64,000 nucleotides of DNA, taken from Ailurus styani (lineage: Eukaryota; Chordata; Mammalia; Carnivora; Ailuridae). This document shows positions 47,022 to 59,405 of this stretch, piece by piece (position 1 is the first letter of the stretch; every line of letters starts with the position of its first letter). The notes below the pieces were generated by a model. That model ran no database searches. It was not told where the DNA came from and saw only the letters and a list, made by a program, of their open reading frames with translations. A program made the translations under genes and the position numbers. Location of the stretch: NCBI GenBank assembly GCA_002007465.1, contig LNAC01000773.1, forward strand, positions 636,564 to 700,563, read 5' to 3'.

Positions 47022-47458
47022 ATAAAACAAGGTAAGGAAGCCTTCATTGCTTAGTACCACTGGGTTACTAAAGACATACTCATTATTAGTGTTTGCTGTG
47101 TATGATGCCTGCTATCTCTCAGTTTGCAAATAATCTGTATGCTCTGGAGCCTAGATGACAAATAGGCTTCATTTCACATACCAAATCAAATTGATTGATA
47201 GTGACCATCTGCAGTGCTGTATCAAGAATGATTCTGAGGCTGATTCCAGATGAGAAAGAGTTCTGTGATTTATTTATAATATCTGCCATGGGCATAGGAA
47301 TGGAAGGGGCAGCATATGTGCCAAGCATTAACAAGTTTTGCAGGAGCATGAGCCCATACAAAAAGATCACATAATTAGGCAGTTTTATAGAAAAGTCAAC
47401 CCACTCATACTGTCAGGCTGAAATGAAAAAAAGGGACTCTTTAAGAAAGAGTTCAATG
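47022..47458. other. Intergenic, nothing recognised
   Basis: Gap between two SINEs. The minus frame at 47119-47370 has no recognisable family. Confidence 0.4.
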
Positions 47459-47658
47459 GGGCACCTGGGTGGCTCATTGGGTTAAAGCCTCTGCCTTCAG
47501 CTCAGGTCATGATCTCAGTGTCCTGGGATCGAGGCCCACGTTGGGCTCTCTGCTCAGTGGGGAGCCTGCTTCCTCCTCTCTCTCTGCCTGCTTCTCTGCC
47601 TACTTGTGATCTCTCTCTCACTCTGTGTCAAAAAAAATAAATAAAATCTTAAAAAAAG
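47459..47658 (+). mobile_element. Young tRNA-Lys SINE with perfect target duplication
   Basis: 'gggcacctgggtggctcatt', 'gggttaaagcctctgcc', CT region and A-rich tail. Perfect 14-base 'gaaagagttcaatg' at 47445-47458 and 47659-47672. Confidence 0.97.
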
Positions 47659-47672
47659 GAAAGAGTTCAATG

Positions 47673-48164
47673 TTATCACCTTAAAATGGCCCCTTTCCCT
47701 CTATGTAAAGCTCTCATTGCAACAACCATATAAATTTGTTTTATCAATCCCATACTGAACAACTTTACATATTGTGTTTTCTTGACTTCTTGTTTTGGTC
47801 ATTTAAATATCTTTGTTTCAGGGGACTCATGTTTTTCTATAAAGTTCTTCTCTTGAGTTCCATATAAAGACCCATCCTTTCTCTGCCTATCATGCTCATA
47901 AGAAAAAAATGTTTTCAGAGTGTGAGGCTGTTGCTTTGTATCCAATGTGTCATTTAAACTTTGTATTATTTTTTATTAGCCAAGATGTTATTTATTATTC
48001 TGTTTATTCCACTGTGAGCTGGTAATGTTTTTCTCTTGGCAATTTTTTTTCTAGATATAAGGGCTGGCTATAAAGAGTCTTCTCAAAAAGTTCTGTCTGG
48101 TTTCTCATGTGGTAGACGTTTCTTGCAAGTTTATTGACTCGGTCTTTTCTGTGGAGACTCATCT
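47673..48164. other. Intergenic, nothing recognised
   Basis: AT-rich sequence without a named repeat. Confidence 0.4.
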
Positions 48165-48355
48165 TCCATCAACTACTAGCTGTGTGATTTTGGGCAAATG
48201 AATTCATCTAAGCCTCAGTTTTGTTTGCCTGTAAAATGGAAATAATGACCATACTTCTTTCACAGGGCTGTTGAGAAGATTAAATAAGAGAATACATGGA
48301 AACCACTTACAATTATGCTTATCTTATAGTAGTTGTTCTATAAGTGTTATTTTTT
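48165..48355 (+). repeat. MIR relic
   Basis: 'caactactagctgtgtgat', 'tttgggcaaatgaattc', 'tgtaaaatggaaataatg' and 'gaagattaaataagag'. Confidence 0.85.
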
Positions 48356-49894
48356 GCTATCTCGTCTACTAGGAATAATATTTTTCACTCTAATTTTTTA
48401 TTTGACAGCTAAACACCAGAGTATCCATGTCTACTCAGATTTGCTAGTTTGAGAGAAAGAGTATATGAGAGCACTTCATAAATGACAAAGCATTATAAAA
48501 GTACTCCCAATAATAAAATGTTTCTATTATTACTGTATTTGATAAAAATGGTTCTGAGATTAATCCATCTATGTATTTAACATTTTTGTTGGGCCTAAAA
48601 CTGTCTTTAAATTTATTTATTTTATGTACTATCTTCTTTACATATTTCCTTACATTCAGTTAAGTTCAACCATGACTTACAAGAATTCTCAATGCTTCCA
48701 GCAACTATGTTAAGTGGTGTTGTGGATAACACATAAATAGATCAAGTCCCTGAACTCAGGGAGCTTATGGAGTCAAAGGCAAGATCAGACTCATGAATGA
48801 AAAATGAAAGTGTATATGGAAACAAATCCCAAACTGAAGAACATCATCAAATATGTGTATTACAGACAGGAATTACAGTATGTGCTCTAGAAGGATCACA
48901 TTTGTGTCCTCAGAGCATCACGTCAGCCTTTACTGTGGATGCTGATGGTAGTTAGGCTGTTAATTTTCCCACTCATTCTTTAGTACATCAAAGATCCATT
49001 TCTCCAGAGTGGCTGGAGTTGTGGTATCTTGGTCTAATAAAACTATCTTCCCAGTTACATAAGAGAACTTCAATTATGTGTCCATAAATTCTCAAACACT
49101 ATAGAATCAGAACACATCTTTTATAAAAGTTCATGATAATTCAGGAGGCACTTCATGAGCTGGAAATGCATTGAGGCCATTAATATATATATTAATTATC
49201 ATAATAATATATCATACAGGAATGGAGAATAATTCTGTTTATTTAAACTCTCCAGTTTGAATTCTGGATAATCAATTACCACCATTTGTACAAAACTTTA
49301 CATTTTTTGTACTTTTATGTATGTTTGTATACTTTTTCCTCATGGCAACCTATATGAAATAGATGGAATAGGTATTCATAAGCCCCTTCACAGACTCAGT
49401 TCTAGTCAATAAACTTTAATGACTACCTATTATGTGTCAGTTACTTGATGGTGGTATAAAAATATATATTAAAGCCCTTGTTTTCACACGGTCATAGGGA
49501 TTACTAAAACATGTAAAGCTGTTGAAAATGCTAGCATGGCACCTAACCCATGGAAATAGAAAATATAATGGGAATACAAAAAAAGCAAGCTTTGATTCTG
49601 CCTAGATTAAAAAAAAGGGAATGCTTGATAAAAGTGGTAAGATTTTTAACTGGGTAGAAAAGAAAGAAATGACGACTAGGCCAAAAAATTAGCATAAGTA
49701 AAGAAGGGAAAATGTGGACACATACGATGAAATCTGGAACTGCTGAATACTCTTGTGGTCCTGTGAGGCCAGACACAAAGGTATGTAGCAGAGAGTGATG
49801 GGAAATGAAGCTAGAAATATAGACTTGGGTTCAATTCGGAAGGTATATGAATGCCATGCTAAAAAGCATATAATAATAACTGTTTCTAATTTTA
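48356..49894. other. Intergenic; possible L2 trace
   Basis: An L2-like phrase is present at 48700-48790 ('aactcagggagcttatgg') and an antisense L2/MIR-like phrase at 49415-49480 ('gactacctattatgtgtc'). No exon recognised. Confidence 0.4.
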
Positions 49895-50095
49895 GCATTT
49901 CCTGTGTGCCAGGTAATGTACTACATGCTTTAAGTATGCAATCTCATTTTCTCCTCATAAGGGTTTCACACAACCAGTATTGTTTTCATCCCATTTTATA
50001 TTTAGCTCAGAATATAAGTGGCAGAGCCAGGGTATAAATCAGGTATTTCTGATGCCATAACCTTTGCCCTTAACTGCTCTGCAACACTGCCTGAC
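49895..50095 (-). repeat. MIR relic, antisense
   Basis: 'tttcctgtgtgccaggtaat', 'aagtggcagagccagggta' and 'ccttaactgctctgcaacac'. Nearly complete. Confidence 0.85.
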
Positions 50096-51239
50096 ATACT
50101 TATTTCTCTGTTGTCAGGACACTCCTCCCTTACTGTCAAGTCCCAGGAATACTTCCACCTTATTCCCCCTCTGTCAGTTCCCTCCTTTAACTCTTTCATA
50201 TTAAAATATCTCTCTATCTCTGGACAACAATTGAGTTAGAATGGGCTGCTGGAGGCTAATTCTTTAGTCTACCAGTTCCAACTGCAAGAATATTTGGGGG
50301 CACATTAGAGGTCAGCTAGTCCCTCAAACCTGGGTAGAGTTTGGTTCATCAAGGTGACCCACCAGCTGCTTCATTGGCAAAATGTCCCTGCTTATCCCAT
50401 ATCCACTGGATGAATTATCAAAAGTTATCTGGACAAGCTCTGCGTCGGGGGGGAGGAGATATAACAGGGTTACTCAATTTTAAAATCTTTCTTAGAATTT
50501 TATGGAGATTCATAATGAACTTCTGAAGAAGAAAAAAAAAGTCACAGCCACCTACCTACTTTCCTAATGACAGCTTAGCTCTTCCCAGAGAAGAAATTTC
50601 CCATTTCTGGGTGCGAATGTAATTTTCTCTGCTTTGGAGCCATACCCTGTAATCTAGGGAAGTTGACATTTTCAATTCTGTAATAGGGTGAAGACATTGG
50701 TTTGATGATTTTCCTTTGCCAGAAGCTTTTTCTTTAATGGCATATGGCGGCCCAGGCTGCATCTGTTCTGATCGCCAAGAGTTTCACCATCCTCTGGGGA
50801 ATATTTACAAAGACAATGGGTCTAAAATTATAAAACCATCCTGAAGACCCTCTCTTATTACAACAAGAATCTCAGCCCCTTTAGCCTTTCTGTGGGAGTA
50901 AGCATGTCACTTGTTCAGAATCACTTATTTATATATGCAAACATGCCTTACATTATATGTTATTTAGTATTTTTCCAAGTAGCTTCATGCTTTTCTTTAA
51001 TGTGTTCTTATGTGGTAAAGCAAGCAGGGTAAATACTACTGTCCTTCAATGTATAAGGAAACTAAAGCCAGAAAAATATAGTATTCTTTAAAGGGAATTC
51101 AATTTGGAGTGGATGTAAAATTAGAATTCAAGTCTCTGTACTCTCAGCATTGTGAAGACTCTATTTACATCACATTGCTTGAATAAGGCACGAATAGTTT
51201 AACCCCACTTCCCTAAGTCTCTTCTGTGGCATAGTAGCC
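50096..51239. other. Intergenic, nothing recognised
   Basis: Complex sequence, no repeat family recognised, frames short and unsupported. Confidence 0.4.
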
Positions 51240-51360
51240 AATAATGCCTAACATTTATTTATTACTTGCCACATACCAAGCTGAGTAATATATGCTTTGA
51301 AGGGATTACCACATTTACTCCTTCTAACAACCCTATGAAGTATGGGCTATTTGTAATTCT
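51240..51360 (-). repeat. MIR fragment, antisense
   Basis: 'ataatgcctaacattta', 'taatatatgctttgaag' and 'acaaccctatgaagtatgg'. Confidence 0.65.
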
Positions 51361-51504
51361 TATTTTCATGCTTTTAGCCACCCAAGTCTGCTGCCACCTT
51401 AATATTGCAATATTACCAGCCTTCTAAAACCTTGATGACAAAGACTAGAATTGAGAAATTAACTCATCATGTGTTTTCCTCCCTAATTCCTGTCTGATTT
51501 ATAT

Positions 51505-51655
51505 TTTAACAGCTTTATTGAGCCATAAGTCATACCATATAATTCAGCCATTTAATATGTACAATTCAATGTTTTTTAAAGTATATTCACAAAGTTTTGC
51601 AACTATCGCCACAATTAATTTTAGAGCATTTCCATCACCTCCAATAGAACTGATC
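51505..51655 (-). mobile_element. Old L1 3' UTR fragment, antisense
   Basis: 'aacagctttattgagcc', 'taatatgtacaattcaatg' and 'catttccatcacctccaa' match the antisense old-L1 3' UTR. Confidence 0.8.
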
Positions 51656-53082
51656 TCTCAATCTTGGTGATGCTTGGCTTACTTTATCTTAATTTAGTAG
51701 AGAATTGAATGTGGCCTGATTCTAAATCTATCCTGGCCAAAGATCTAGAGGTATGGTTACAAACTTGAAGATTACAGGGAGCAAGAAGATAACATCAAAG
51801 AATGACCCTGCATCAATACTTCTCAAAAATAAGTCAGAAATATGGAATTTTATATAAAATTCTCTGATTTGTTTTTGGATGATAACAACTAAAATTTAAA
51901 AAAAACTATGTGGGCAAAACAAAGAATATCTGTGGGCTGTATTTAAATCCTGAGTTACTGGTTTGTGATCTCTGCAATCTAGAAACAAGGAAACTCTTCT
52001 AAGTTTCAGTTTTCTTGACACTATTTTCCCCTACCACTTGCCCATCTATTAAACTGAAATTAGAGTTCTCTGGCCTTAGGGCTTTGATTTGGGTATGGTT
52101 TTGCACTAACAAAAAGATATGGTACTAGAAAGCTTCTTGAGATGCCACAATAATAATGGTTCCTTTGTATTGATCCATCTTAGATCTGTGCTCATATATC
52201 TGAAAAGAGACCTGAATGGTATACCACTTGTGATATTCAAAAAAGACTAACAAATTTACTCTACTGGGGATAAAAACCTGATGCCCATACTCAAGATGTC
52301 CCCAGGAGTCATTCTGAAGTGAAGTGCTTCTGGCTCTCTCGTCCTGATTGTGTCCCTAACATTAGGATAATTTGGTTTGCTACAGAGCATCCAGCACTGA
52401 TATATGTCCTCCTCCTTTGGATCACACTGTCTACCAGGTGCTATTGCCTGCCTTTCACCATCAGGGCTAATTCTAAGGGTTGCATTTGTATGAATATCTA
52501 CTTAAAGGTTGTGTTAAGAATTAGAAATAATGTGTACTAAATCCCTGGGATAGTGGGTAGCCCATGGCAGGTGCTCATTAAAAAACACGAGTACTGATTA
52601 TGATTCTGCTGGGGTTTGAGAGCAAACAGAGATTTCTTGTGAGAGGGAAAAAATAGCAGATCTTGGCCAGCCCATCTTGCCAACAATAGAAATGCAAGGT
52701 TTCTTAGATGTTGGAGCCCATCTGCAAAAATTAGTATATAGGCATAGCCTTTCCTCAACCTGGGGCTCATCTTGCCCCTATATCCCTTTCTCCTAGTGCA
52801 CATAAGAATACACGGTGCCAGTTAGAATACTAGCTAGTGCTATGGATGTTTGTTTGGGTTACCAAGCCCACCAGGTAAAAGGAACATTAGCCTGACACTG
52901 AACACTGCCATATACTGCATCCATCCTCTTGGCAAGTCACATACAAGTGCAGTTCCTGAAGGTTCACGTCTCACAGGCATCAGCTTCACAGTAATAAAAA
53001 CTGTAATTTTAAACAACAACATCGTACCTTTTTATCCACTATGTTCAATACTGAATGGCCTGAAATAATACAGGTAGGAAGT
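51656..53082. other. Intergenic; small MIR remnant
   Basis: 52500-52590 looks like a MIR 3' end. Otherwise nothing recognised. Overlapping frames on both strands at 52319-53068 lack support. Confidence 0.4.
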
Positions 53083-53512
53083 TGTTGTGAGTTAAGTTGT
53101 GTTTCCCCAAAAGAGATATTGAAGTCATAATCCCTGGTATCTATGAATGCAACCTTATTTTGAAATAGGGTCTTTGCAAATGTAATCAAGTTAAAATGAG
53201 GTCATACTGGACTGGAGTGGGCTCTTAATCCAATAAGACTGGTGTCCTTGTAAGAAAAGGAGAAAAGACACAGAGACAGACACATAGGCAGAAGACTGCC
53301 ATGTGACTACATGGACAGACACTCGTGTTATGCAACTGCAAGGCAAGAAATGCCCAACAATGCCAGTAACAACCAGAAGCCTGGAGACAGAGCCTGGCCC
53401 TGCCAATGCCTTGAGTTTGGACTTCTAACTTCCAGAACTGTAAGAGAATAAATTTCTGTTAAGTCATGCCGTTGTGATGGTTTGTTATGACAGCACTAGG
53501 AAACTAATATAA
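53083..53512 (+). mobile_element. MLT1-type MaLR solo LTR
   Basis: Follows the MLT1 order: 'tgtgtttccccaaaagag', 'tagggtctttgcaaatgt', 'gttaaaatgaggtcatac', 'aagactggtgtccttgta', 'acttccagaactgtaag' and 'ggaaactaatataa'. It is about 430 bases, an ancient LTR with no internal region beside it. The minus frame at 53191-53406 is a shadow. Confidence 0.9.
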
Positions 53513-53524
53513 GGCATACAGCAA

Positions 53525-53700
53525 AAGGAGCATGCTCTTGGAAGTCAGACAAACCTGAGTTCAAATCCTGCCCCTTCCATTTTCTAACTGTGGCCTTGGG
53601 AAGTTTAACATCTCCATAAACAGTTCTGTCTATTCATCAGTAGAAAATAATAACACTAACTACTCCTTGGATTATTATGAGCATTAAAAAATATTTGCAG
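53525..53700 (+). repeat. MIR relic
   Basis: 'ggaagtcagacaaacctgag', 'tcaaatcctgccccttcc' and 'attattatgagcatta'. Lies directly after the LTR. Confidence 0.8.
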
Positions 53701-53744
53701 TTGAAAGCATCTATTGTTTAACAAGAATGATTGTTTTCCATCAT

Positions 53745-54590
53745 CATAAACACATTTCTGCAAAGCAATTTGGTATAAAGATACATAAAAGCTTCACATG
53801 TGTATACCCTATGATCCACTATTTTCTAAGGTAGATACAAAACAGTAATTTCTAAGGTATACACTTACTTCTAAGTATATACCTGGATGAAGTGAATACA
53901 CTACAGTGTTCATAGTAGCAGCATTCATGATAGAAAAAAGTCACAAGCCCATTAAGAGTAAAGTAAATAAATAAATTGTGGTATATTCACACAATGAAAT
54001 ACTATATAGCAATTAAAATGAATGCCCTATATGAGGTGCCTGGGTGGCTCAGTCTGTTAAGTGTCTGACTTTGCCTCAGGTCATGATCTTAAAACCTTGG
54101 GATCAAGCCCTGCCTTGGGCTCCGTGCTCAGCAGGGAACCGAACCTGCTTCTCCCTCTCCTTCTGACTCTCCCCTTGCTCATTCTCTCTATCTCTCTCAA
54201 CTAAATTAGTAAAATCTTTAAAAAAAATGAATGCCCCATAATTACAAATATTGTAAGTGTGTTAAATGAGAGCGGTCAAAACAAAATAACTATATATTTT
54301 GTGATTCCAAACATATACAAAATTCAAAAATATGGTTAAACTAGTATATACTACTAGAATTCCTGATAGTGCTTACCCTTGGAAGTTGTGATTGTGAGGC
54401 TTGGGGGTGGATTCTGAAGTACTGGTAACATCTTGTTTCTAGATATGAGTTGGTTATATGGGTATGTTCACTTTGTGAAAATTTTTCATGCTGTGCACTT
54501 ATGATATGTGCATTTTCTGTATGCACAGTGTATTTTAATAAAAACATTATAATAAAACCTTCATACAATTTGACCTAGTAATTACACATT
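53745..54590 (+). mobile_element. Old L1 3' end, interrupted by a SINE
   Basis: 'gcaaagcaatttggtata', 'tacagtgttcatagtagc', 'gtggtatattcacacaatg' (ORF2 end), then after the SINE 'aaaacaaaataactatat' and a 3' UTR with 'gtattttaataaaaac'. Confidence 0.8.
54031..54223 (+). mobile_element. tRNA-Lys SINE inside old L1
   Basis: 'gaggtgcctgggtggctcag', 'tctgttaagtgtctgac', 'gcctcaggtcatgatctt'. Flanks 'aaaatgaatgccctat' (54015-54030) and 'aaaatgaatgccccat' (54224-54239) are a 16-base target duplication with one difference. Confidence 0.96.
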
Positions 54591-55049
54591 TAAAAAGATG
54601 TCCTAAGAGAAAACCAAGTATATGTCTGAGAATAGTCAGCATAGTAATATATGTAATAGATAATACAAAGAAATCTGTGCAAATATCCAACAGAAGAGAC
54701 ACGGTTTAATCATTTATGATATTCTCATATAATAGAATATTAGGTGACAAAGGTTTTTTTATATCCAGTCCTTCAAATAGGGAGCTCTTATTTTTTTTAA
54801 ACAACTCTAATAGACTGTTAGTTAAAGGGATCTTAAAGATAGGTGTAACCTCTTACTTTGTGCTTCTGTTTTGTTTTGTTTGTTTGTTTTCATTTATAAG
54901 GAACTTGCCTAAGAAATGTGTCTGTCCAAGTCAGCTTGTATTCATATCAAAACCAGAAGAAAATGAAAGAGGAATGAATTAAGATTAGGCCACACACTGT
55001 TTTAACTTGAAGAATAGTTAAACATCCAGTTATCTGAGAGATAGAAAGG
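54591..55049. other. Intergenic, nothing recognised
   Basis: AT-rich, with L1-like phrases near 54640-54740 that I cannot place confidently. Confidence 0.35.
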
Positions 55050-55460
55050 GTTTTAACTAACATAGAATATTCAATATGTAGTGCTGAAATAATTAGCTAG
55101 ACATTGGGAAGAGAAACAAAAGTAGATCACCATTTTATTTCTTAGACCAGAATAAACCCCAGATGGACCAAAGAGTGTAACTGCAAAAGCAGCAGAAGAG
55201 AACATGGGAGAATTTTTAAGCAATTTTTAAGCAATTTTGGAATGTGGAAGTTTTATCTAAGTGAAATTCAAACCCTTGAAGCCCTAAAGGTGAAACACTG
55301 ATAAATAAGACTTTAAGACATTTAAAATTTTTTCATGGGAAAATTAATATTATGAGAAAAATTCATAGAAAAATTGAAATCTGAAAGAAAAGTCTTCAAA
55401 ATATGGTAAAGGACAAATTTCCTTAATAGATAAAGAGCTTTCACAAATCAAAAAAAAGAA
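55050..55460 (+). mobile_element. Old L1 / HAL1-like ORF2 fragment
   Basis: 'agatggaccaaagagtgtaa', 'agaagagaacatgggag' and 'taagacatttaaaatttt' resemble the ORF2 C-terminal region of an old L1. Stops and indels throughout. Confidence 0.55.
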
Positions 55461-55564
55461 AAGCACATGCTTTCTTATTTGCTACTAGATTGCAGATGAG
55501 TAGGTGATGGTTTTTGTTGTTGACATAACCCTCTATTTCTTTACTTTTTCTCAACAGTTGTAAC

Positions 55565-55760
55565 AACTACCATTTACTGAGTTCCTATTATGTGTCAAAT
55601 GCTGCAATTTAGAATTTGTATTTCATACTAACAACCCTATAAGGTAGACATTATTCTAAATTTCACACATGGAAGAGGAATCTAAGTCTAAGAGAAATTC
55701 AGTAACTTACTCAGGTTAAGTAACTTAAGTAACTTACAGCCAGTTCTGTTTGTATATAAA
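55565..55760 (-). repeat. MIR relic, antisense
   Basis: 'actaccatttactgagttcc', 'acaaccctataaggtagac' and 'gtaacttactcaggttaag', with a small local duplication of 'aagtaactta'. Confidence 0.8.
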
Positions 55761-55814
55761 GCCCTGATCATAACTAGTATATGATTTTACCTTCCTAATT
55801 TTAGGAAAAATAAA

Positions 55815-56025
55815 TAATAGCTACCATTTAGTGGGAACTTACTATGTTCCTGGAATGACACTAAACCCTTTACATGAATTATTGCATTTAATGCTCATTA
55901 CAACCTCATGACATAGCTTAACAATTATTACTCCTTTTGAAGGATGAGTGAATTGATACGGGGGCTAGTATTTAACATGTCTAAGATTATTCAGTTAATA
56001 AATGAAATAGCAGGACTCAAACAGG
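55815..56025 (-). repeat. Second MIR relic, antisense
   Basis: 'agctaccatttagtggg', 'ccctttacatgaattattg' and 'gcaggactcaaac', in the same direction as the one 55 bases before. Confidence 0.75.
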
Positions 56026-57510
56026 GTTATCACCATGGCTTCAGATCATTTGTTCTTTGTTCTAAATCATACAGCCTAATGGAGTGGCTGAGTGAATAAA
56101 AAAATATAAGGCCAAAATGTATGCTGTCTAAGTGACATTTCAGTTTCAAGGACACACGTAGGTTCAAAGTGAAGGGATGGAAAAATATATTCCATGAACA
56201 TGGAAACCAAAAGAGAGCAAAGGTAGCTATACTTATATCAGACAAAATAGATTTTAAGTCAAAAACTCTAACAAGAGATAAAGGAGATTATTATATAATG
56301 ATAAAATTGTTAATTCATCAATAAGACATAATAATTCTAAATATATATGCACCAAACATTGCAGAACCTGAATATATTCAACAAATAACAGATCTTCCAG
56401 GAGTAACAGACAACAATATAACAGTAGGGGACTTCAATACCCCACTTTCAACAATGAATAGATCACCTAGATAGAAGATTAATAAGAAACATTTGGACTT
56501 GAACTATATTTAGACCAAATGGACCTAACAGATATAGAGAACATTTCATCTAAGAGTAGTAGAATATACATTCTTCTCAAATGCATGTAGAATTTTCTCC
56601 AGGATAGATCAAATGTTAATGACAATACGAATCTCAGCAAATTTAACATAATTGAAATTATATCAAGTATCTTTTCCAACCATAATGCTATGAAAGTAAA
56701 AATCAATAATAGGACAACTGAAAAATTCATAATTATGTGAGTATTAAACAACACCCTCCTGGACAAGCAATTGGTCAAAAAAGAAATCAAAAGAGAATTT
56801 TTAAAAAATGTATTGCAACAAACAAAAATGGAAATACAACATACCATAATTCATGGTTTTCAGCAAACATAGTGCTAAGAAGGAAGCTTATAGCAATAAA
56901 TGCCCACATTAAAAAAAAGAAAAAAAGAAAGATTTCATATAAATAACCTAATTTTACACCTCAAGGAACTAGCAAAACAAGAACAAACTAAGCCCACAGT
57001 TAGCAGAAGGAAAGAGATAACAAACATCAGAGCAGAAATAAATGAAATAGAAAAACAATATAAAAGATCGGCAAAACTAAGATTTGGGATTTTTTTGAGA
57101 AGATAAACAAAATTGGCAAACCTCTAGCTAACCTCCCAATAAAGAAAGAAAGAGGACTCAAATAAAATAATGAATAAAAAAAACATTACAAGTGGTATCA
57201 CAGAAATATAAAGGATCATAAGAGACTACTATGAGCAATTGTAAGCGAACAAACTGGACAACCTAAAAGAAATGGTTAAATTCCTAGGAATATAAAACCT
57301 ACCAAGTGAGTGATGAAGAAATAAGAAAATCTGAACACACCGATAAGAAGGAAAAGACATTGAATCAGTAATCAAAATCCTTCCAACAAAGGAAAAGATG
57401 AGGATCAGATGGCTTCATGGGTGAATTCTCTCATTTAAAGAATTGATGCCAAACCTTCTGAAATTTGTCCAAAGATATTGAAGAGGAGGGAATATCCCTA
57501 AACTCATTTT

Positions 57511-57707
57511 TTTAAGATTTTATTTATTCACTTGACACAGAGAGAGAGATTACAAGTAGGCAGAGAGGCAGGCAGAGAGAGAGGAGAGAGAAGGAAGCAG
57601 GCTCCCCACTAAGCAGAGAGCCCGATGTGGGCCTCGATCCCAGGACCCTGGGATCATGACCTGAGCCGAAGGCAGCGGCTTTAACCCACTGAGCCACCCA
57701 GGCGCCC
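57511..57707 (-). mobile_element. Young tRNA-Lys SINE, antisense, perfect target duplication
   Basis: Close to the young consensus: tail 'ttaagattttatttattc', 'tacaagtaggcagagagg', 'ccgaaggcagcggcttta', head 'gagccacccaggcgccc'. Perfect 15-base 'ccctaaactcatttt' at 57496-57510 and 57708-57722. Confidence 0.98.
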
Positions 57708-58213
57708 CCCTAAACTCATTTTATGAGATCATCATTACCTTGATACTAAAGATAAGGATAGTACAAGAAAATAAAACTACAAGCTAATATCCCTGATGGA
57801 TATAGATTCAAAAATTCTCAACAAAATACCAGCAAACCAAATTCAATGGCACATTAAAAGGATCATGTACCATGGTCAAGTGGAATTTATTCCTGGGATG
57901 CAAGGATGGTTCAACATATGTAAACCAATAAATGTGATACACAGTTGAATGGATGACAAAAATCACATGATTATTTCCATAGATGTGGAAAGAGTATGTG
58001 ACAAAATTCGAAATCCTTTCATGATAAAAACTCAACAAATTTGGTGTAGAAGTAATGTACCTCAACGTAATAAAAAGTATATATGACAAATCCATAGCTA
58101 ACATCATACTCAATAGTAAAAGTTTGGAAGTGTTCCTTCTAAAATAAGAAATAAGAAAAGGATGCCAATCTCACGAAACCTATTCAACATAGTACTAGAA
58201 GTCCTAGATCAAT

Positions 58214-58341
58214 TAGGAAAAAAAGAAGAAAAGAAGGAAGAGAGAAAGAGAGAGAGATAAGAAAGGAAGGAAGGAAGGAAGGAAGGAAGGAAGGAAGGAA
58301 GGAAGGGAGGGAGGGAGGGAGGGAGGAAGGAGGGAAGAGAG
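58214..58341. repeat. (GGAA)n and purine-rich microsatellite
   Basis: A purine-only stretch with roughly 11 GGAA units, then GGGA units. It sits inside L1 ORF2. The proline/serine/leucine-rich minus frame at 58213-58395 is an artefact. Confidence 0.95.
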
Positions 58342-58615
58342 GTCATCCAAATAAAAAAAAAAGTGGTTGTAGAATTTTCTGTTTGCTGATGGCAAGATCT
58401 TATATGTAAAAATTCCTAGGCTCCACCCAAAAACTGTCAGACCTAATTAATGAATTCAGTAAAGTTTCAGGATACAAAAGCAACTTACAAAAATCAGTAG
58501 TATTTCCATATACTAAGAATGAACTATCTGAAAAAGAAATAAAGTAATCCCATTTACAATAGCATCAAAAATAATAAAATAATTAAAATAAATTTAACTA
58601 AAAAGTGGAAGATTT

Positions 58616-58817
58616 GGGGCACCTGGGTGGCTCAGTCAGTTAAGCATCTGCCTTTGGCTCAGGTCATGATCCCAGGGTCCTAGGATTAAGTGCCACGCCA
58701 GGCTACCTGCTCTGCAGGGAGTCTGGTTTTCCCCCTGGCCATTCCTCTACTTGTTCTCTCAATCTCTCTCTCTCTCTCTCACTCTCTTCTCAAAAAAATA
58801 AATAAAATATTTTTTTT
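58616..58817 (+). mobile_element. tRNA-Lys SINE inside L1
   Basis: 'ggggcacctgggtggctcag', 'tcagttaagcatctgcc', 'ctcaggtcatgatcccaggg', CT region, tail 'aaataaataaaatat'. Flanks 'aaaaagtggaaga' (58600-58612) and 'aaaaagtgaaaga' (58818-58830) are the target duplication. Confidence 0.94.
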
Positions 58818-58919
58818 AAAAAGTGAAAGAGCCATACACTGAAAACTATAAGACATTGAAAAAGTAAATTGAAGGGGACACAATGGAAAGATATCTTGTG
58901 TTTAACAATAGAAGAGTTA

Positions 58920-58992
58920 TAAACAATGAATCTTGGAACACTGAAAAAATAAAATTAAAAAAAAAAACAAATAAAAGAAAAAGAAAAAAACA
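58920..58992 (+). mobile_element. Tiny L1 3' fragment with A-rich tail
   Basis: 'aaacaatgaatcttggaaca' is the last part of the carnivore L1 3' UTR (compare 14647-14666). It is followed by an A-rich tail and lacks the usual 'catcaagaactaatgat'. It interrupts the older L1. Confidence 0.7.
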
Positions 58993-59079
58993 ACCAGAAG
59001 AGTTAATATTGCTAAAACGTGTATACTACCCAAAGTCATACATATATTGACTGCAATTCCTACCAAAGTTCCAATGGCA

Positions 59080-59336
59080 TTTTTTTAAATTTTATTAACA
59101 AATAATGTACTACTTGCTTCAGAGGTATAGGTGTGTGAATCATCAGTCAGACACAATTCACAGCACTCACCATAGAACAGACCCTCCCCAATGTCCACAA
59201 CCCAGCCACCCCGTCCCTGCAACTGCCCTCAGGTCATGATTTCAGGGTTAGGAGATCAAGCCCCACATCAGGCTCTGTGCTCAGCATGGAGTCTGCTTAT
59301 CCCTCTCCTTCTGCTCCTTTCACTCTTTCTCTAAAA

Positions 59337-59391
<55 letters not shown>

Positions 59392-59405
59392 AAATCTTTT
59401 TTAAA
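59080..59405. mobile_element. Composite: antisense L1 3' UTR joined to a headless SINE
   Basis: 59080-59228 is antisense carnivore L1 3' UTR ('aattttattaacaaataatg', 'cagaccctccccaatgtcc'). At about 59229 it joins the middle of a sense tRNA-Lys SINE ('ctcaggtcatgatttcagg', 'catcaggctctgtgctcag') that lacks its whole tRNA head, followed by a long (AAAT)n tail. Confidence 0.85.
59334..59393. repeat. (AAAT)n microsatellite, SINE tail
   Basis: About 14 perfect 4-base units expanded from the SINE tail. Confidence 0.96.

Noticed and set aside
53083..53512. Complete endogenous retrovirus at the MLT1 LTR
   Set aside because: No internal gag/pol sequence or second LTR lies beside it; the opposite-strand MLT1 at 62060 is 8.5 kb away and in the wrong orientation to be its partner.
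56479..56847. A 122-codon minus-strand hydrophobic frame
   Set aside because: It is the antisense of L1 endonuclease sequence; A-rich L1 sense strands give long Phe/Leu/Ile frames on the complement.
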